Shown in pieces: positions 46,361-51,023 of a DNA stretch of 51,023 nt. The notes under the pieces are model-generated. The model was given only the letters and a program-made list of their open reading frames with translations. It was not told where the DNA came from and did no database searches. The DNA is taken from contig JAMPAT010000025.1 in NCBI GenBank assembly GCA_023667095.1, forward strand, positions 1-51,023, in the 5' to 3' direction. This stretch comes from Bacteroidales bacterium. Its GTDB lineage: Bacteria > Bacteroidota > Bacteroidia > Bacteroidales > UBA932. Positions within the stretch are counted from its first letter, which is position 1. Every line of letters starts with the position of its first letter. The position numbers and the translations under genes were made by a program.

Positions 46361-47275
46361 TTACCAGTCAAGATATTCGTCCTCGCTGCTGACTATGATG
46401 TCACCGAACACGCCATAGTTGTCAACAGTTACGCTGATGTACTGGGCTGAATATCTGCCGTCACTGTTGCGCACTGCCTTTACGAGCACATATCCTGTCA
46501 TGGACTTTTCCGGCACAGTAACTGTCACTGTGGCATTTGCCTCGTCAACTTCCGCCTCTACGCCTTTGGTCTCAGCTACAACATGGGTTGTGGCATCAGC
46601 CCCGACAAGGGTGTATTTGAACGAAACTGTCATTCCTTTATTTAGATCCACTGCATCCTGCTCAACCTTGATTGCAAAGGCATTCTCCTTCTGCAGTGCA
46701 ATGACTGTCTCACCAAGTGTGAACACATACTCTGAATCTGTCTCCTCGATTTTCAGTTCAGGAGCGACTGTTCCTGTTACAGGAACCTCGGTCCATGATG
46801 TGCCGTCAAATGACACCATCCAGACACCGTTGTCAATCTTGAACTGAGGAGTATTTCCGTCCTGGCCATTGGCACCATCCTCGCCGTCCTTTCCATCCTC
46901 GCCGTCTTTGCCGGTAACAGGGATATTCTGGCCGTTGTCCTTGATAAGTTCGCCTCCGACAGTCCAGTAAAGGACTCCATCGATTTCCTTGACACCTACT
47001 ACAGGAGCATCCTTTCCGTCAACGCCATCCGTAATGACGGCAACAGTATTGTCACTGAAGGTGATTGTGTAGCCGTTTTCTGTCTTTGCCACAGAAGTTA
47101 CGGTCACAGCGTTCTTTGCCGCAAGGGCAAGCTTCTCGATAGCCGAAGCATTGTCATTGACTTTGCTTTCAAGCTCGGCAACCCTGTTCTCAAGGGCATC
47201 TACCCTCTCTTCGATTGCCTTTGTGCAGGAGCAGACCATGGCTGCCGCCAGCATGGGGAGTAAAAATTTTTTCAT
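46361..47275 (-). CDS. Collagen-like DUF4988 (PL29 N-terminal-type) lipoprotein
   Basis: The product is 304 residues with a lipoprotein signal ending in CSC (Cys17). Residues about 20-52 form a coiled coil (ERVDALENRVAELESKVN). The next part matches DUF4988, the domain found at the N-terminus of PL29 lyases (YTITFSDNTVAVITDGVDGK). Residues about 115-137 hold G-x-y collagen-like triplets (GKDGEDGKDGEDG). The C-terminal 100 residues are an Ig-like beta-sandwich (ATVTVTVPEKSMTGYVLV). No lyase domain is present. The coiled coil plus collagen stretch suggests a trimeric stalk on the surface. It is the second gene of the operon. Confidence 0.78.
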   Translation of the reverse strand: MKKFLLPMLAAAMVCSCTKAIEERVDALENRVAELESKVNDNASAIEKLALAAKNAVTVTSVAKTENGYTITFSDNTVAVITDGVDGKDAPVVGVKEIDGVLYWTVGGELIKDNGQNIPVTGKDGEDGKDGEDGANGQDGNTPQFKIDNGVWMVSFDGTSWTEVPVTGTVAPELKIEETDSEYVFTLGETVIALQKENAFAIKVEQDAVDLNKGMTVSFKYTLVGADATTHVVAETKGVEAEVDEANATVTVTVPEKSMTGYVLVKAVRNSDGRYSAQYISVTVDNYGVFGDIIVSSEDEYLDW

Positions 47276-47290
47276 ATTTAATATGGTTAA

Positions 47291-49003
47291 TTAAAATGCA
47301 AGGACAGGACGGCAGACCATGTTGTCATTGACCCAGCCCGGCCACATCTCAAGATTGCCGTTTGTGCAAAGCCAGAATGTACAGCATGTTCCGTCATGGG
47401 CATACAATGTCGAAGAAATGAGTTCACAGACCTCATAGTCAGAATAAGGCCTTGATGTCACAAGGTCTTCCCTGTCTGCCTCAGGAATCATAGAAAAATG
47501 GGAATTAATCTTTGCAAGAGGGTCATATGACATTTTTTTCAGGACAGCTCCATCGAACTGGTAGTCATAGTCCCTGAATAGTTTCATGTATTCAGCGACC
47601 TCTTCACCTCCAAGATTCACAACCATGTCCCATACCTGGCCAATGCTCGGTACAAACCATCCTGAAGTGTTTGCAGGGGCTGCCGGTGAGAAATCCGTTG
47701 TGGTCCAGTCAAATGCAGGGCACTGGTCAATACGTCCCTGGTAGGCATTGAGGACAGTGGCAGTCCATCTCTGCCCGAATATATCCTGGTAACATGAGGA
47801 TGCAAGCCTATGTGTACCGATGCAGTCAATCGCATCGTCAAGGGAATACATTGTCAGAGTCTTGCCAGGAGCATGCGCAGACTTTGCTGCAACCACAAGG
47901 CCATGGACATGGCCACCATTCTGTTCCTCCTGTGAGAAACGCTTTGAATCTGTCTGGAAGATTATGCCGATAACTGTCTTTCCTTCAACAGGGGCAGGCT
48001 TGCTTGCAGCCCAAACCGGCTTGGTGCCGTCACTGTTTATAGACACCAGTCCACCGTCGCTCCATGTACCGTCAGAATAAAAATAATCACCTATCTTCGG
48101 ATCTGCAACAGGAACAACCTTGGCCTTGACACTCACAGAGCATACGGACTTCTTTCCGCCAACTGTTGCAGTCACAGTCGCATTGCCCTCCTTGAGCGCA
48201 GTGACTGTTGCAGACACTATATTGTCGTCCTTTGCATCGAATTCCTTCAATGAAAGCACTTCCGGATTGCTTACCTCCCATTTAACGTCCTTGTACGTAA
48301 TGTTTTCAGGAAGAATGGTTGCATTGATTATGAACGCCTCCTCTTCAGTCAGCTCCCTGGAAACTATATCAAAGGTCAGTGACTCAGCCTCCACCACATG
48401 GACATTGACCTCGCATGTAGCCTCGCATTCGCCGCAACGGGCAGATACCTTTGCGGTTCCGGCCCCGACGGCAGTGACCACACCATTTGATACAATGACA
48501 GCATCCTCGTTATCTGATTTCCAGACCATTGAAGGACTGGTTGCATTCTCCGGAAGATATGATGCGCTAAGTACATCCTGCTCTCCGACTGCAAGGTTCA
48601 GGACAGTCTTGCTTAGAGTTATGCTCTCTACTGCAATAGGGCTTATATTGACAGTACATTTGTCCATCTGGTCCTCAAGAAGGGCTATGACTGTAGTGGA
48701 GCCTAAAGAAGATCCGCTTTTAAGAATAAGCTTTATTGTGCCACCGTCTATCTCAGTATCCTCTACTGTGACAATATCCTTGTCCGCTACAGAAATTTCC
48801 ACTTCTGGCGCAAGAGATGGAGGCGTTACATTTATGGAAACAGAACCGTTACCGTGAATCGGTACACTGACTTCGTCCTGAGAAAATTCAACAGTTACTT
48901 TTTCATCCTCACCTGGATTACCTGCCGGCTGCTCACATGATGCGAGTAAAAGGATTGAGGATAAAATACCCCCCCCAATCAGAAGCGACCTACTAACCTT
49001 CAT
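47291..49003 (-). CDS. Ig-like (BIG2) surface lipoprotein, first gene of the SusCD operon
   Basis: The product is 570 residues with a lipoprotein signal ending in LASC (Cys23). An opening domain at about 36-125 is followed by two BIG2-type Ig-like domains at about 128-210 (VESITLSKTVLNLAVGE, GVVTAVGAGTAKVSARC) and 212-305. The C-terminal 260 residues start IGDYFYSDGTWSDGG and include HVHGLVVAAKSAH and GWFVPSIGQVWDMV, resembling a domain found in Bacteroidota and Fibrobacter surface proteins that shares features with formylglycine-sulfatase folds. It contains many Cys and Trp. It is directly behind the clear operon promoter. Adhesion or ligand binding is inferred. Confidence 0.75.
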   Translation of the reverse strand: MKVSRSLLIGGGILSSILLLASCEQPAGNPGEDEKVTVEFSQDEVSVPIHGNGSVSINVTPPSLAPEVEISVADKDIVTVEDTEIDGGTIKLILKSGSSLGSTTVIALLEDQMDKCTVNISPIAVESITLSKTVLNLAVGEQDVLSASYLPENATSPSMVWKSDNEDAVIVSNGVVTAVGAGTAKVSARCGECEATCEVNVHVVEAESLTFDIVSRELTEEEAFIINATILPENITYKDVKWEVSNPEVLSLKEFDAKDDNIVSATVTALKEGNATVTATVGGKKSVCSVSVKAKVVPVADPKIGDYFYSDGTWSDGGLVSINSDGTKPVWAASKPAPVEGKTVIGIIFQTDSKRFSQEEQNGGHVHGLVVAAKSAHAPGKTLTMYSLDDAIDCIGTHRLASSCYQDIFGQRWTATVLNAYQGRIDQCPAFDWTTTDFSPAAPANTSGWFVPSIGQVWDMVVNLGGEEVAEYMKLFRDYDYQFDGAVLKKMSYDPLAKINSHFSMIPEADREDLVTSRPYSDYEVCELISSTLYAHDGTCCTFWLCTNGNLEMWPGWVNDNMVCRPVLAF

Positions 49004-49032
49004 AATTCTTTTAAAATATATAAAACGAATTT

Positions 49033-49063
49033 CAAAGTTATGTTTTAAATTTTAGAATTACAA
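49033..49063 (-). promoter_or_regulatory. Promoter of the ten-gene SusCD operon
   Basis: On the minus strand TTG (49063-49061) and TAACTTTG (49040-49033) are separated by 20 bases, a full Bacteroidota -33/-7 match. The -7 box lies 29 bases ahead of the first gene. No other promoter of this quality was seen within the operon. Confidence 0.85.
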
Positions 49064-49298
49064 CATAGCGGCTATACGTTTTCCGGTTTTCTGGACAGCA
49101 CAAAGCACGAGTATTATCAATCTATTTATACCATAACGAATTATATATAGGGAAATATCTGATGAATTTTAGTGGTCCGCTCTCCTGCACTCACACAGAA
49201 ATATCCGTGAAGGGCAGAAATATCACCAGAATATCGCAGGATTTCAGTAGGAGGCAAGATAAATTGATTGCAGAGCACGGAAAACAGAAGTCTTTATG

Positions 49299-49306
49299 TA
49301 TATTTG
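49299..49306 (+). promoter_or_regulatory. -7 box of the DUF4199-glycosyltransferase operon
   Basis: TATATTTG matches TAnnTTTG and lies 21 bases ahead of the start at 49328. It argues against a longer reading frame starting at 49268. Confidence 0.6.
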
Positions 49307-49327
49307 CATCCGCTAAACTTTAGAATC

Positions 49328-49888
49328 ATGAAAGAAGGCATATCAAGGACAGCATTGCTGAACAATGCAGGAATCGCTGGCATCGCATTCGGTGCAATCT
49401 CATCAGCATATCTATTTCTCAACCAGTTCATGTCCGGGATGGATTCTCCAATATTGGTGACTATACTGACATTCATTCTCTGGGCAGCTAAATTTGTTGG
49501 CTGTATCTTCCTTATGAAGTTCTTCATGGAAAGATTTGTTGACAAGCACGGTATCAAGGACAATTCAGTGACAATGCGCTTCGGAATAGCTACTGCATTC
49601 TGCTCAGCGCTCATATACGCTGCCGTTACACTTGCCAATGTACTTATAATCAGCCCAGATCTTATACATGAGCAAATGGATATGGCAATTCAGGCATACG
49701 GTTCAATGCTCGACTCAAATGCAATCTCGATGCTTGAAAAGATTGAGGAAATTATGCCGCAGATGACATTCTTCAGCAACCTTACCTACTGCGCCCTGTA
49801 TGGAACAATACTTTCAGCTATATTGTCAAGGAACATCCCGTCCAGGGATCCGTTTGCCGGCTATGAACAAAATAAGACCGAGGAATAG
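49328..49888 (+). CDS. DUF4199 four-helix membrane protein
   Basis: The product is 186 residues from the ATG at 49328; an earlier ATG at 49268 lies upstream of the -7 box. Hydrophobic segments at about 10-32, 42-66, 84-108 and 148-167 indicate four transmembrane helices, with a loop rich in Met, Ile and Glu between the third and fourth. The pattern fits DUF4199, a Bacteroidota membrane family usually placed before a DPM1-like glycosyltransferase. The next gene begins directly after its stop, so they are coupled. Possible roles are helping the glycosyltransferase or lipid handling; unproven. Confidence 0.85.
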   Translation: MKEGISRTALLNNAGIAGIAFGAISSAYLFLNQFMSGMDSPILVTILTFILWAAKFVGCIFLMKFFMERFVDKHGIKDNSVTMRFGIATAFCSALIYAAVTLANVLIISPDLIHEQMDMAIQAYGSMLDSNAISMLEKIEEIMPQMTFFSNLTYCALYGTILSAILSRNIPSRDPFAGYEQNKTEE

Positions 49889-50866
49889 ATGAATGCCGGT
49901 GAACAGACAGGCTGTCTGGACCTGTCAATAGTAATTTCTGCCTACAACGAGGAAGAATCCATTGTAGAGCTTATTCCATGGCTCAGACAGGTCATGGACA
50001 GGGAAGGATACAGCTTTGAAATAATAATCATAGATGACGGCAGCAGCGACGGGACATGGAATGTCATACAGCGTCTCGCAGAAAAGGAGAGCCATATAAG
50101 GGGAATCCGCTTCAGGCGCAACTATGGCAAGTCTGCTGCAATATACGAGGGATTCAAGGCTGCACAGGGAAATGTTGTCATAACCATGGACGCAGACCTC
50201 CAGGACTCACCGGAAGAGATTCCTGAAATGTACAGGATGATTATGGAGGAGGGATGGGAGATTGTCTCAGGCTGGAAGCAGAACCGCCAGGACAACAAGC
50301 TGACCAAGAATATACCGTCAAAGCTGTACAATGCCACTGCAAGATGGATTACAGGCATAAAGCTGCACGACATGAACTGCGGGCTGAAAGCCTACAGCAA
50401 TGAAGTCGTAAAGAACATAGAGGTGTATGGCGAAATGCACCGATATATACCATACCTTGCGAAAAATGCCGGTTTCTGCAGGATAACGGAGAAACCGGTA
50501 CATCACCAGAAAAGGAAATACGGAAAAAGCAAGTTCGGCATAGAACGTTTCGTCAACGGATTCCTTGACCTCCTTTCACTATGGTTCCTCAGCACATTCG
50601 GGAAAAAGCCGATGCACTTCTTCGGCTTCACAGGAATGCTTACATTCCTTGCAGGAGGAATCATTGCCGTATGGCTCATCATAGACAAGGTCATCCAGCA
50701 GGCAAACGGTCTCCGCTTCAGGGCTGTCACAGACCAGCCGCTCTTCTACCTCGCACTTCTTGCCGCCATTATCGGAGTGCAGATGTTCCTTGCCGGATTC
50801 ATCTGCGAAATAATATCACGCAGCAGCGGCGAGAGGAACCACTACAACATACGGGAAAGGATATAG
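49889..50866 (+). CDS. Family 2 glycosyltransferase, DPM1/ArnC-like
   Basis: The product is 325 residues. The GT-A domain shows LSIVISAYNEEESIVELIP (12-30), IIIDDGSSDGTW (about 46-57), and the metal-binding TMDADLQDSPEEIPEM (about 98-113). QxxRW-like and KYGKSKFG segments follow. Two C-terminal transmembrane helices lie at about 247-268 and 282-307. Enzymes of this type transfer a sugar from a nucleotide donor to a lipid carrier such as undecaprenyl phosphate at the inner membrane. The gene starts directly after the DUF4199 stop. Donor and acceptor cannot be read from sequence. Confidence 0.9.
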   Translation: MNAGEQTGCLDLSIVISAYNEEESIVELIPWLRQVMDREGYSFEIIIIDDGSSDGTWNVIQRLAEKESHIRGIRFRRNYGKSAAIYEGFKAAQGNVVITMDADLQDSPEEIPEMYRMIMEEGWEIVSGWKQNRQDNKLTKNIPSKLYNATARWITGIKLHDMNCGLKAYSNEVVKNIEVYGEMHRYIPYLAKNAGFCRITEKPVHHQKRKYGKSKFGIERFVNGFLDLLSLWFLSTFGKKPMHFFGFTGMLTFLAGGIIAVWLIIDKVIQQANGLRFRAVTDQPLFYLALLAAIIGVQMFLAGFICEIISRSSGERNHYNIRERI

Positions 50867-50884
50867 CCCTGCGAAGATGCAGAT

Positions 50885-50923
50885 GCGCGCGGCGTACAAT
50901 CCATGATGATTGATGCCGCGCGC
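50885..50923 (+). terminator. Hairpin after the glycosyltransferase gene
   Basis: A GC-rich stem GCGCGCGGC/GCCGCGCGC with an inner CAATC/GATTG pair begins 19 bases after the stop. There is no T run, so it may terminate transcripts weakly or protect their 3' end. Confidence 0.55.
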
Positions 50924-50968
50924 AATTCCATATGCCAATACCTGCACATGCAGAGCCACCCACTGCCG

Positions 50969-51009
50969 CAAAAACAAAACATCCCGGCCACGAGTCGTGA
51001 CCGGGATGT
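50969..51009 (-). terminator. Terminator for a minus-strand gene beyond the right edge
   Basis: The stem ACATCCCGG/CCGGGATGT with an inner CACG/CGTG pair (50979-51009) is followed on the minus strand by TTTTGTTTTTG. It implies a convergent gene entering from the right. Confidence 0.8.
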
Positions 51010-51023
51010 CAAGAGAACGGCAG

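Larger units (their letters stand above)
49004..49327. other. Divergent intergenic region between SusCD operon and DUF4199 gene
   Basis: The 324 bases hold the minus-strand promoter (49033-49063) and a plus-strand -7 box (49299-49306). The middle, about 49070-49290, shows no gene and no repeat that I could identify. No regulator gene for the SusCD operon is encoded here. Confidence 0.6.

Noticed and set aside
31345..49003. Classical polysaccharide utilisation locus
   Set aside because: SusCD are present, but no glycoside hydrolase, polysaccharide lyase catalytic domain or sulfatase motif is seen, while an intact subtilisin-like protease is.
49268..49327. N-terminal extension of the DUF4199 protein
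   Set aside because: The -7 box at 49299-49306 lies inside the extension, so transcription starts downstream of it.

Overview
The window comes from a chromosome of the phylum Bacteroidota, most likely a gut-type Bacteroidales. The evidence is a SusC/SusD pair, BACON, Mfa/FimB-type fimbrial, DUF3575, DUF4199, DUF4295 and DUF4296 family proteins, many lipoproteins with a Cys about 16-26 residues from the start, the conserved orders thrS-infC-rpmI-rplT and rpmB-rpmG-DUF4295-ftsY, and repeated promoters of the Bacteroidota type (TAnnTTTG at -7). Genus cannot be decided from the sequence alone. Most genes lie on the minus strand; the plus strand carries only rluA-like, ppa, a DUF4199 gene and a glycosyltransferase.

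Region 1 (1-5517, minus) is an accessory island: a secreted RHS-repeat protein with a GC-rich shell and an AT-rich C-terminal tip carrying an HExxH zinc-protease motif, followed by a chain of AT-rich genes for small exported proteins. Genes overlap at nearly every junction, two are tandem paralogues, and at least two show broken reading frames. This looks like a polymorphic-toxin locus with exchanged tip and cargo. Region 2 (5800-9660) holds dnaK, a RluA-type pseudouridine synthase, inorganic pyrophosphatase and tRNA-Leu(CAG); a perfect 21-bp-stem bidirectional terminator lies between the last two. Region 3 (9688-15650, minus) is a five-gene fimbrial operon: HExxH lipoprotein, DUF3575 outer-membrane protein, OmpA-like/TPR lipoprotein, fimbrillin, FimB/Mfa2-like subunit. 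Region 4 (15790-17680) is a single GH123/DUF4091-like glycosidase lipoprotein with a perfect 16-bp palindromic operator candidate next to its promoter, followed by about 950 bases with short repeats and hairpins but no convincing gene.

Region 5 (18418-31190, minus) is housekeeping: ftsY-pheT-DUF4296-amidohydrolase-radical SAM-deoC; rpmB-rpmG-DUF4295; and thrS-infC-rpmI-rplT-lepB. infC appears to start at a non-canonical AUC codon. Region 6 (31277-49063, minus) is a ten-gene, about 17.7-kb operon driven by one clear promoter. Going downstream it encodes an Ig-like surface protein, a collagen-like DUF4988 lipoprotein, a fimbrillin/BACON protein, two BACON lipoproteins, a subtilisin-like protease, a fibronectin-III lipoprotein, SusC, SusD and a last lipoprotein. 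It contains a protease and no recognisable glycoside hydrolase, so it reads best as a surface protein/peptide-utilisation locus (compare RagAB of Porphyromonas) rather than a polysaccharide locus. A shared, apparently unnamed module recurs in several of its lipoproteins. Region 7 (49299-51023) is a plus-strand DUF4199-glycosyltransferase pair, then two hairpins.

The strongest candidates for new biology are the protease-SusCD operon with its repeated module, the RHS/metalloprotease island with its coupled small exported proteins, and the fimbrial operon that begins with a metalloprotease lipoprotein.
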